Assembly: GCA_022575985.1 (NCBI GenBank)
Contig: JAKSXM010000007.1
Span: forward strand, 34,412,501-34,476,500
Reading direction: 5' to 3'
DNA length: 64,000 bases
DNA from: Anagrus nilaparvatae
Lineage: Eukaryota; Arthropoda; Insecta; Hymenoptera; Mymaridae
The notes below the pieces were generated by a model. It was not told where the DNA came from, made no database searches, and was given only the letters and a program-made list of their open reading frames with translations. Shown here in pieces: positions 46,131 to 56,178 of the stretch. Both the position numbers and the translations under genes were made by a program. Each line of letters begins with the position of its first letter. Positions within the stretch are counted from its first letter, which is position 1.

Positions 46131-46520
46131 TATTATTATTAATATAGTAAAAATTTCATTTGCCTTTGATGATATATAAAATAATTTCGTCTTTACAAAT
46201 AAAAGTAATTTTTAATTTTATTAACAAAAAAATATTACATTTTATTTTATCTTTTATTAATTTTATTATTCAATAAACTTGTAAGATTTTTGTGCAGTTT
46301 ATAATGGTTTATACCTATACATATGTTTTTTAAAAGTTTTTTTATTTTTTTAAAAATATATTTAATATAGAAAAAGTATTATAGACGCTTCAATTGTTTT
46401 ACATAATATTTTTCAAAGGGTACTAAAATACTTTAAATTATTACTATTTTTTATAAAGACAAATTTATTTTATATATCATCAAAGGCAAATAAAATTTTT
46501 ACTATATTAATAATAATAAA
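46131..46520. mobile_element. Palindromic MITE (~390 bp)
   Basis: TTATTATTATTAATATAGTA at the left is inverted at the right end (TACTATATTAATAATAATAA). The arms of about 70 bp include TTTGCCTTTGATGATATATA. The interior is AT-rich and non-coding. Confidence 0.8.
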
Positions 46521-46769
46521 TTTTTCTAAATGAAATTATATATTACAATAAATTAATATTTTATTTATGGAAAACCTATTCTAATATTTGAAGTCATTGC
46601 AAGTAGAACATTATTACACAGGGGCTTTCATTGGTTCAACAGCAAAAAAAACTTCTGGTTAGTTTTATTTTTTTCGTGTAAGTGTAACTTTTCAAGCCCC
46701 GTAAACCGCAATTTTCTAACACTAATTCTTTCATCGCTATAGTAAATAAACTAAAGGCCCATTTTTAGC

Positions 46770-47130
46770 CTAAAATGACCAATTTTTAAATTATTGCTAA
46801 AATTATAATTATCCATAAAAATTTGTTTTATAGGTCTCAAAAATTTTCTATAAGCTTAAATCTCTTAAAAAATTTTTACTCGGCTCTTTTCATTGAATAG
46901 TTTCCGAGATATAGTTTTACAAAGATAATGATAAAAATGACTTTTTTTAAAAATTCTTAAATTGGGACTCTGACTTTAAATTATCATATTTTGAAAACAG
47001 ATCAATGAAAAGAGACGAGTAAGGAATTGTTGGAAGCGTGAGGCTTGTAAAAAATTTTCGAGACCTATAGAAGTTATTTTTATGAAGAAATAAAATTTTG
47101 GTGGCCATTTAAGTCATTAATTAAAAAAAA
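46770..47130. repeat. Imperfect inverted repeat
   Basis: ATAGGTCTCAAAAATTTT...TACTCGGCTCTTTTCATTGA pairs with TCAATGAAAAGAGACGAGTA...AAAATTTTCGAGACCTATA. More diverged than the other palindromes. Confidence 0.65.
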
Positions 47131-47289
47131 CTTAAAATATGCAATTATAGGTCCCATGAAAGTCGGGCAGACGAGCAGCTCGGATTTTCTAGTAGAAAGG
47201 AATCGACGTAAAAAAATATATATTAAAATTCTGCCCAAGCCGATTTTGTCGTCATTTTAGGTCAACTTTCCGGTACGTTCAAGCACGGT

Positions 47290-47510
47290 GTGATTAATGA
47301 AATAGTATATTTTTGTCCTTGGCCGCAAAGATAAAGAATGGCCCGGATCGCATGTAAATTGCAAAAAAAAACTGTGATCCAGGGAATTTTCGTTTCAAAG
47401 CAGAGGGTAAAATATAATTTTCTTAGTCAGCGGCAAGAACACGCGTATTTTCAAGTAGCGCTGCGGCCGAGAAATACGTGTTTTCCGGGCTGCTAACAAG
47501 AAAAAAATTT
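47290..47510. repeat. Family B copy 3, diverged
   Basis: TATATTTTTGTCCTTGGCCG, AAAGATAAAGAATGGCC and AGCGCTGCGGCCGAGAAATA match the block order of copies 1 and 2 in the same orientation, with many substitutions. Confidence 0.65.
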
Positions 47511-47599
47511 AACTTTCGGATTTTCCTTGCGTCGATGGGATTGTAGTCTTTACCAGAAATAAAAATAACAAAAAAAAACTTTTGTTTGTACAGAACGTC

Positions 47600-48640
47600 A
47601 TTTTTCATTGCTTTTTGTCCACCATCTTGAAAAATTCGAAATTTATTGAAGGGTGAAAATGTTGAAAATTTCTATTGAAAATTTGCCTTTTTGACCTTAA
47701 AAACACTCTATTCATTTAGACATTTTTTTTACCATTGATTTTTAGTCAGCCATCTTGGAAAAACGGAAAATTATTCATGGTTGAAAATTCGAAAATTTTT
47801 ATGAAAAATTCATTATTATTATTATTTTTTTTTATTATTATTTTTATTATGTTTTTTATTCTACCAGGCAAAAATGTGATTATTGACCTCAAGTACCCCT
47901 TAATATGTATTTCTATAAATTTTTTGTATTTAAATAATTTTTCAAAGTCCGCCATCTTGGAAAAATGAGGAAATTTTTAAGGTAATAGAAAAATATTGTT
48001 TTCACCTAAAATTAATTTTTCGTCACTAATACATTCCCCAGTGTAGTAAAAAATTCATGTTTTCTGTTTTTAAAATTTTCTAGTCCACCATCTTGGGAAA
48101 ATTGGAAAATGTATAAAATAACCAATAAGTCTTATTTTCCTCAAAAAATTCATTTTTAGAGACTATTAAAACCCCCCAGTAAAGTAAAAAATTCAATTTT
48201 GCATTTAAAAATTTTTTAAAGTCCGCCATCTTGGAAAAATGAGGAAATTTTTAAGGTAATAGAAAAATATTGTTTTCACCTAAAATTAATTTTTCGTCAC
48301 TAATACATTCCCCAGTGTAGTAAAAAATTCATGTTTTCTGTTTTTAAAATTTTCTAGTCCGCCATCTTGGGAAAATTGGAAAATGTATAAAATAACCAAT
48401 AAGTATTATTTTCCTCAAAAAATTCATTTCTAGATACTATTAAAACCCCGGTGTTGTAAAAAATTCATTTTTTCTGTTTTTTAAAATTTTCTAGTCAAAA
48501 ATTGGAAAATTTATAAAATATCTAATAAGTCTTATTTTCCTGCATAAATTCATTTTTAGTGATTATTAAAACCCCCGGTGTAACCATAAATTCAATTTTC
48601 TTGTTTTTTATTTTTTTGGTCCACCATCTTGGAAAATTGG
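47600..48640. repeat. ~137-bp tandem array with GTCCGCCATCTTGG motif (right arm)
   Basis: Seven clear units carry YCAGCCATCTTGG or GTCCRCCATCTTGG, near 47620, 47755, 47948, 48089, 48224, 48356 and 48625. An eighth unit (near 48497) has lost the motif by a small deletion. The orientation is opposite to the array at 42320-43680 and the same two unit types alternate. Confidence 0.92.
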
Positions 48641-48844
48641 AAAATTATTGACTTAATCGGGAAATGTTATAATTTTCTTTAAACCTTTACTGACCCTAAA
48701 GATCCTACGCTGAAATGAGAAAAGCGTATTTTCTTTTTAATCGTATTTTATATTGAATCTTAAAGTTGAATTGTGTTTTATTGTATTGTGTTCTATTGTA
48801 AAATTTTGAATTGTGTTTAATTATTTCTTTGCATCAGGGTAGTT

Positions 48845-49680
48845 AAGAAAAAATCAACAACAAAAAATTACTGCATAGTGAAATTCATATTGGCTTTCTA
48901 CAATCTGATGTAATTTCTTAAATTTAAATATACACTGTTGGCAGTTTTACGTATCAAAAAAACAAAAAAATAAAATATATATGTCGGCTTTCCCAAATAT
49001 GAAAAAAAATTCAAAAAATTGCATTCTGTCGTTAAATATATTTTTGCTGTTTTTAATATTAAAAAAAAAATAATAATTTTTATTTTAGAGTTTCGGTGGT
49101 TTTATATATGTAAAAAATTCACCTTCTAGTAAGGTTAGGTTAGGTCGACTGTCCTAATTATGAAAAAGTAAAAAATTAAAAAAATTTCATTCCGTCGTTA
49201 AATATATTTTGGTCGTTAATAATATGAAAAATATAAAAATATTTATCTTAGAATTTCAGTGCTTCTATATTGTTGGCTTATTCATATTGAAAAAAAAAAA
49301 TTATTTTAGATGTCGGGTGTCCTAGTTAAAAAAAAATCAACAAACAAAAAAAATTACTTTATAGTGAAATTCATATTGGCTGTCTACAATCTGATAAAAT
49401 TTCTAAAATTTCAGTTTATACTGTTGGTAGTTTTACGTATCAAAAAATCATAAAAATAAAATATAGAATTCGGCTGTCCTAAGTATGAAAAAATAAAATA
49501 TATTTTTGCTGTCTGTAATGTAAAAAAAAATAATTTTTATTTTAGATTTTCTGTGCTTTTATTTATGTAAAAAATTGACATTGTAGTAAGGTTAGGTTAG
49601 GTCGGCTGTCCCAATTATGAAAAAGTAAAAAATTAAAAAAATTTCATTCCGTCTTTAAATATATTTTGTTCGCTATTCTT
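48845..49680. repeat. Tandem duplication of a ~465-bp unit
   Basis: AAAAATCAACAACAAAAAAT...GTGAAATTCATATTGGC at 48850 recurs at 49335. AAGGTTAGGTTAGGTCG recurs at 49130 and 49593, and TTTCATTCCGTC follows each. Each unit carries two TTAGG words. No coding sequence. Confidence 0.85.
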
Positions 49681-50019
49681 CAAATTGAGCAAGTCTACAA
49701 CGACTAATTTTCCACCTGTTTATAATAATTGTTAGAAAACGATTTTCTAAGTTTATTTTTAACCGCTTTTTTCATTTTTTCATCGTAAATAACACCGAAT
49801 TTTTTGAAAATAGACTTGGCTAAAATATTATTTCTTTTAATATTCTATTGTCTCCTCATGTCTTTTAAAATATTATGCATTTCCAAATAACTAATCTCAA
49901 TCTCATCCATATTTATTGTTTTAATGTAATAAAGAAAAAAATTCACATATTTCACAAAATTATATTTGAACTATAAATAATTGTTATTTTTAACAATACC
50001 TTACAAATACTTAAAATAC

Positions 50020-51605
50020 CCTGCCAACTAGCTGGCACTGAGGTTCCTCAAACAATGGGCTGTAATCTTAATTTACAACAAATATTATTGATTACAACCA
50101 TGCAATTATACATACATTTTTCGTTTTTAGTAGCTGGTAAAGTAGATTATTAAGATCATTTTGTTGTTAAAGTGAAAATTCTAGCGTCCATGGATTGGTC
50201 GCGCCGGCGTTAATGGATTTTAAATCATTTTTGCATAATTAAAAAGAGACAAATATAAAAAAAGCTAATTTTATTTTAATAATTAAAATATTGGGTAACA
50301 TGATTTTTTTGTTTTGTCAAAGAAATGGTTGGTAACGATGCGAAAATTACAAATATTCGAGTTTTTACCAGAATTTATAATAATTTCTTATAATTTATTT
50401 TCTCAGTGTACTTCTTGCATTTGACCAATCTTCCGCCACAATGATAATAATAATAATAATATTTTGTAATAAAAAAAATAACCACATTAATTGCTTCAAG
50501 ATTTTAACATTATTTATATTATTTCTATTAATCACAAAATAATAAATTATTTAATTCTATAAATTGTTTGATTCTTTAAAAAATGCCAATATAACTTTTA
50601 AATCTTAATTTTAAAATGCAAACATAACCATTTAATATTTTTAGGCTGTTTATTATTGTTTATAATTTCATTAAGCTGCATACATAAATAAACATAGGAA
50701 CGAGCAAAATAATCCAAGGAAGTCAAAAAGAGGCAAGATTTCCATCACTCTTTCTTGTGTGTTATAATTTATATCAAAATAAAAAAAAAATTGTGATCAG
50801 ATACAAAAAATTACTATAAACTAAATTTCTAAAACTTGTACTCTCATTAAAATAAATTAGATATGTCCAAAACGAAAAATAAATTTGGTGTTTTATGTAT
50901 TTTTTTGTGACGAAGATTTTGGAGAAAAAAATTTTCCAAAATTTAATTATCAGATTCAAGATATCGAGTAAAAATCATAATTTCAAATATAAGTAATTTC
51001 ATGGAAATGAATAAGGTATTACATCCAAATTAAAAAAAAAAAAAATTTTGAGATTTTTTTAGTAAACAAATTTTTGGAAAAAAAAGTTAGGTATTCATTT
51101 GATAATTGTTTTGAAATATCACTGGTTACAATATTTTAAAATATTAGTACTTTCATAGAATTAAATGAGGTATTACACCAAAAAAAAAAAATAAATATTG
51201 CATTTTTTTTTATTTTTCTTTTTTTTTAATTTTGAGAAAAAAATTTTGAAAGAATTCAGTATCAGTTCCAAAAAATATCAAGTAAAAACCATACTTTCAA
51301 GTATAAGTACTTTCATGGAAATGAATGAGGTATTACATCCAAATTAAAAAAAAAAAGTACCTCGAGCTTTTATGGTGAAAAAATTTTTGAAAAAAAAATT
51401 AGGCCTTAATTCCATAATGTTTGTGAAATATCACCGATTAAATACGTACGTACGTACGTACACACACACACACACACACACATACAGACTTTTTTTAAAA
51501 ACCGGTTTTTTAGCTTCCTGGGGTCCCAAAACGTGCTTATATGACGAAAAATCAAAAATCGAAATTTGACCTATCACAATGGTTCCTCTTTGAGGAACCA
51601 AAAAA
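50020..51605. repeat. Composite (CA)n-bearing repeat, family X, copy 3
   Basis: The 5' block CCAACTAGCTGGCACTGAGG, then TTCCTCAAACAATG, lies at 50030. The sub-repeats resume at about 50790 and lead through a (GTAC)n/(CA)n tract (51447-51482) to AACCGGTTTTTTAGCTTCCT and the hairpin GGTTCCTCTTTGAGGAACC at about 51582. Compared with copy 2, about 700 bp of other AT-rich sequence (50060-50780) separates the 5' block from the sub-repeats. A second hairpin-like TTCCTCTTTAAGGAACC lies at about 51690. Confidence 0.75.
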
Positions 51606-52009
51606 ATTAAAAATAGATACTTTGATGTAAGCTATGCTCAAAATGATAATAATTTTGCATCATTTGAGAACATTCGAGCCGTAGCCACAATGTTCCTCTT
51701 TAAGGAACCAAAATAAATTAAAATTTAACCTCTAAATTTTTAATATAAAAATTTATTTAACAAATAAATATTATAATTAATCACAAAGAATTCATCAGTA
51801 CAAATTTTTTAAATCAGTATACATTCACATCAAAGACCATTAAAAATTTATTAATAACTCACAATTATACTGACCAAATAATACGAGACATATATTACGT
51901 TCAATGTTTACTAACATTCCACAATGCAATACAATAACATAATAAACAACAATGTTAACATCTGTATAGTACGAAATTAAAATTCAAGAGGTCTCAGAAA
52001 ACTGTGGAT

Positions 52010-52228
52010 TGTGGGAATTAGGGTTAAATAATTCACCACTAACATAAATTATAATGATTATTTATTGATATTGATCGAATGATATATTTCTTACAAGTAC
52101 TATGATTTACGTGTATATTGTATCGTGGTAACGTGTAGACTGCAAAACCAGCGTTTCTCAGCCGCGAATGTCTGTGTGTATATGTGTGTATACTTAAGGT
52201 AGTGTATGTGTGAAATTGAATCCCCACA
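52010..52228 (-). repeat. 3' LTR of the gypsy element (219 bp)
   Basis: Starts TGTGGGAATTAGGG and ends AATCCCCACA on +. It differs from the right LTR by scattered substitutions and lacks that copy's 39-bp internal duplication. Confidence 0.95.
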
Positions 52229-52246
52229 GTACTCCCCCCTAAGTAA
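52229..52246 (-). other. Polypurine tract of the gypsy element
   Basis: Reading -, CTTAGGGGGGAGTAC directly precedes the 3' LTR. Purine-rich tracts in this position prime plus-strand DNA synthesis in LTR elements. Confidence 0.75.
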
Positions 52247-52529
52247 AATGGTACATTTTGATTTTTTATATGAATATTACATATGAATTTTACATAAATA
52301 TAACTTCTTATACATAATAATAATTAAAATTTTGTTGAATAAAAAAATTTGCTTCTATACAATAAAAGTTATGAATAAAAATTTTACTTAAAATGAATAT
52401 ATTTTTATGGTAATTTAAAAGTAACTTTCTTTTTGTTGACATACGTCCTCAATGGTTTGTAGTCCTTTGGTAAAAGTATTGTTTGTTGAACATTAGATGT
52501 TGGTTTCAATATGCTTGGTTTAGCATAAG

Positions 52530-52754
52530 TGTTGACGCAGAGGTTATTTATGATTAAAAGAACACACAATTATTAATCTAGTTTAAAATGTATTTATTGA
52601 CACATTTTTGTATGTTGTTTGCATGCTGGTGTACGACGTACTGAAAGGGACGCCGTTATACAAGTTGGGGGGTTGACGCGAGCGCTATTACATTTATAAC
52701 ATTAATAGTATATACATTTAATTTATACATATTATACCTATTCAATTTACAACA
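52530..52754 (-). repeat. LTR of the nested element (left)
   Basis: 225 bp. It matches 55892-56115 except for a cluster of changes in the first 50 bases and single changes elsewhere. The GC-richer core CGACGTACTGAAAGGGACGC is identical in both. Confidence 0.93.
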
Positions 52755-55700
52755 TTCTCCCACTTCACAAGGTAAAAAAACGCACATTTTTAAAAAGGCA
52801 AAAGAAAATTAGAAATTGGTATTGATATTGAATTTAAATGAAAAGGAATTGAATTTTACATGATAAATTATTAAATAGCATATAAAATTGATAACAAAAT
52901 GATTTGATTTGAATTATTGATAATATCAAAAATTGTACAAAATTTACAAATAATGAAATTAATAATAATTTAAATTTAAGTAAAGAAATTTAGATAAAAT
53001 GGAATAAAATGAAATTGAAAATAATTCTAATTATAACGCTCTTAAAACTAATAACACTTTGATTTGCTTTCTACACAAATCAATTATATACAAAATTAAA
53101 TTTATACAATTCAAAAATTATTTATATATGACTAGAATTTGTTGATTTTGATTAACAATATGAAATAAAATTTAACAATTACAATTTAACAATATTTTTT
53201 AGTTAAAGAGTCTATATACAATTGATAAAAGTATAAATAATACGTAGACAATTTTTAAACATGATCTCTGGATCCACCACCTTGTCAATATGTAGACTTG
53301 ATGACCAGAAATCTAAATATGATAATAACTTGAAAGAATGAATGATGAAGTATGAAAGACTCTTTAATGACACACAAATAAAAATTACAAATGACACAAA
53401 GAATTTGAATTGAATTCATGAAACTCAAATATTACAAACAAGCTCATCCCTTCCCCTTCAAGAATGTGACATTACCACACCATTTGATTTTCAGTAGTCA
53501 AAAGTTCATGTGAGAACCCCTACATCCAAAACCAAATGACTACCTGATAATGTTTTGAATTTAAAAATGCATGCTAATAAAAATAAATTAATGCTAAAAC
53601 GTATGTATTTTAGCCACACCACACATATTTCCTGAGAGGAGGTGAAATTTGAATTTGCCATTGAAACAACCAAGTTATGAACTGTTGAGTAAATGAGAAC
53701 AAAAAACAATGATAAATATGAATAAAATTTAAAGAATTTTACAGTATTATAACAAGATGAGTTTTTTCTTGAATTCTGCATCATGAGTGATATGACATTA
53801 GATTCAAAGTTTTTGCTTGGAAACTTGAATGCAATGAAAGGAAAAAAAAATAAAAACCTTTAATGAGTTTATGAGTTCACTGCAGAAATGTAAAGTCACT
53901 CATGATTCAGAGCTCAATGAAATTACTTGAAAAAAAGATTGAAAATGAATTTATAATTTAAAAAATGAAATGAATTGTCTGTAAAATTGATTAAATATGT
54001 ATGTTGACAAAGAAAGTCAAAAATGTCACAAATACTTTATAAATTAGTTAGTCAATTTTGTATTTGTATGTATACAAAATTGGCTAAATGTTTGAATACA
54101 ATTAAATATGTACAAATAATTTTTGTAACAAAATCAAAAATCTTTATGATAAATAGATAAATAAATAATAAAAACATCAATATGAAATGATAATTAATTA
54201 GGGACACTAATACACAGTTTAAATGTATGAGTTAAAACAATTTATAAATGAGTGGTTACATGTGAGTTTGATGAGAATGTGGTTGTGAATTTTTATGAAA
54301 TCATAAGATCTCTGGTCCTTCTTGTCCATTCAAAAAATTATGAAATGCATTGCATGTGAATGAGATTGCTTTTTCGGACTGCTAATTAAGGCTACTGACA
54401 ACTGACAAGGCTGCTTCACCAAACACCTATGTTGCAAGAAACGTTGTACCTAGGTAACATCAAAATATTTTAGAATGCATGTAAAAATATAAAATAAAAT
54501 TTTGAGGTTAGTTTAATGAGGTTTTACTAAAATATTTGATTTAATATTAAGTTAATGATTTTTATATGAATTGCTTATATTTTGAATTGAACATAATAAA
54601 AATAAATTGAAAAGAAAAAATTTTATTTTGTTAAAATTATAAAAATATAATGTCAGAAGTCGGCCCCAACTTGTAAAATAACAATACAATAAAAGATTAA
54701 TTTTGATAAAGTAAAGTGCAAGTAGTGTGAAAAAAATTTGTATTAAAAATGCTATGTATATTATACAATAATAGTTGTGCACAAAAAATTTAAATTTGTA
54801 CACAGATTTTATTGTAAAAAAGTAAAAAATGTAAAAAAATAATTTGAATTTAAGTAAACAAAAGATTTTAATAATTTTAATAATTGAATTTAATTTTATA
54901 ATTTACTTTATCAAAAAAAAATAAATGACAAATATACATAACTTGCGTTAAAACTTTTGTGCTGTGTCGTCGTCTGCAGGAAAATCGGAGTTGATTATCA
55001 AATCAGCAGCGTGTTTGCGCACCTGCGCGTTGATGTTAAACGTTTGATGAAGAAGAAGGCAAAAAAGATGGACGCCACTAAAGTACTTCCCCTCTTTTGG
55101 TTGGACTTCAAGTTTAACGATGAACATGTGGCGCGCCTGCGCAATAATAAAAAATTCAAATTTGATGTTGAAAATGGACGTCTTCTTTTCTTTGGCCAAA
55201 AAATTTTGATAAAAAATTTGGTAATGATCCTGATAAAATTTTTGAAAAAAAAATAGTTTAAAAAAAAAATTGATATATGCTCTTGAGAAAATTTTGATGT
55301 GTTGCCTTGAAAATTTTAAATTGACATGGTATCCATTTTATTATGATTGCTGCTCCAATTTGATACCCATGTGCTTTTTCTTTTTTAATTTGATGTTTTA
55401 ATGTCCATTTATAATTTGTAGTTTATGACTTTCTATCTTTGATGTTTTTTTTTTTTGGCGATGACACTATTTGTAGAATTATTTTATTAAGTTGAAAAGA
55501 GAAAATAGCACATGGCGTCGTACACAAAAAGAAAACGTGACTTTGTTCACTATTTTTTGAAAATGTGTTTGCACGTTTTTTATTTTTTTGCGAAAAATTT
55601 TTTTTTTTAATTATAGCTTGATGAGGGGCACGCTTTAAAGCGGCCAAACATTGAAAAAGGAAAAAAAAGTTTTTCGAATTTTCACAAATTTACTGATAAA

Positions 55701-55872
55701 ACACGCCGGCCATGATGCACGCCGCGTGTTGAACATAACTTTTAACTGTTAATTTTTAAACTGTGATTTTGCGAAAACTTCACTTTTAACTTATATATTT
55801 GTTTGTTAAAAATTTCACTTTTTCTGTTTTTTACTTCGGGATGCCAGATGGTGAAGGAGACATGAAAAAATT

Positions 55873-55889
55873 CCCCACAAGGGATGCCA
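55873..55889 (-). other. Candidate primer-binding site of the nested element
   Basis: Reading -, TGGCATCCCTTGTGGGG starts two bases after the LTR end, as expected for a site pairing with a tRNA 3' end (GGGATGCCA). The donor tRNA is not identified. A second GGGATGCCAGATG lies about 44 bases further in. Confidence 0.5.
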
Positions 55890-55891
55890 GA

Positions 55892-56115
55892 TGTTGACGC
55901 AGAGGTTATTTTAATTGAATAAACACACAGTTATTAATTTAGTTTAAAATGTATTTATTGACACATTTTTGTATGTTGTTTGCATGCTGGTGTACGACGT
56001 ACTGAAAGGGACGCCGTTATACAAGTTGGGGGGTTGACGCGAGCGCTATTACATTTATAACATTAATAGTATATACATTTAATTTATACATATTATACCT
56101 ATCCAATTTACAACA
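55892..56115 (-). repeat. LTR of the nested element (right)
   Basis: 224 bp, the 5' LTR if the element reads leftwards. It is followed on the right by the target duplication ATAAG and then the interrupted gypsy sequence. Confidence 0.93.
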
Positions 56116-56178
56116 ATAAGTATGATCAGCTATATTAGAATTAGACATACCTTGATCATTTTTTGATGAACTAGGTTG

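Larger units (their letters stand above)
42100..48845. repeat. Giant palindrome with tandem-repeat arms
   Basis: The left end (AAGAAATAATTAAACACAAT at about 42126) is inverted at the right end near 48830. Both ends include ATTTCAGCGTAGGATCTTTA / TAAAGATCCTACGCTGAAAT. The arms (about 42126-43680 and 47600-48835) consist of ~137-bp repeats in opposite orientations. The non-palindromic centre holds family B and C repeats and a smaller MITE. No gene was seen anywhere in the 6.7 kb. Confidence 0.92.
52530..56115 (-). mobile_element. Nested non-autonomous LTR retrotransposon
   Basis: LTRs of 225 bp (52530-52754) and 224 bp (55892-56115) start TGTTGACGCAGAGGTTATT and end CAATTTACAACA. They are flanked by the 5-bp duplication ATAAG (52525-52529 and 56116-56120). 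The orientation is inferred as -: next to the right LTR, after two bases, comes a primer-site-like TGGCATCCCTTGTGGGG, and next to the left LTR a purine tract GAAGTGGGAGAA. The 3.1-kb interior has no gag or pol and only short unremarkable frames (53506-53784, 54948-55199). It depends on another element's proteins. The LTRs are close to identical, so the insertion is younger than its host. Confidence 0.9.

Noticed and set aside
42320..48640. Regular repeats resembling a CRISPR array
   Set aside because: The units are ~137 bp, eukaryotic, similar throughout and not short identical repeats with unique spacers.
49130..49610. Telomeric TTAGG repeat
   Set aside because: Only two units occur at each of two places.
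54948..55256. Overlapping ~83- and 99-codon frames inside the nested LTR element
   Set aside because: They lie on opposite strands of one GC-richer patch and show no gag, pol or env similarity. The patch might be an old captured fragment, but nothing supports a gene.
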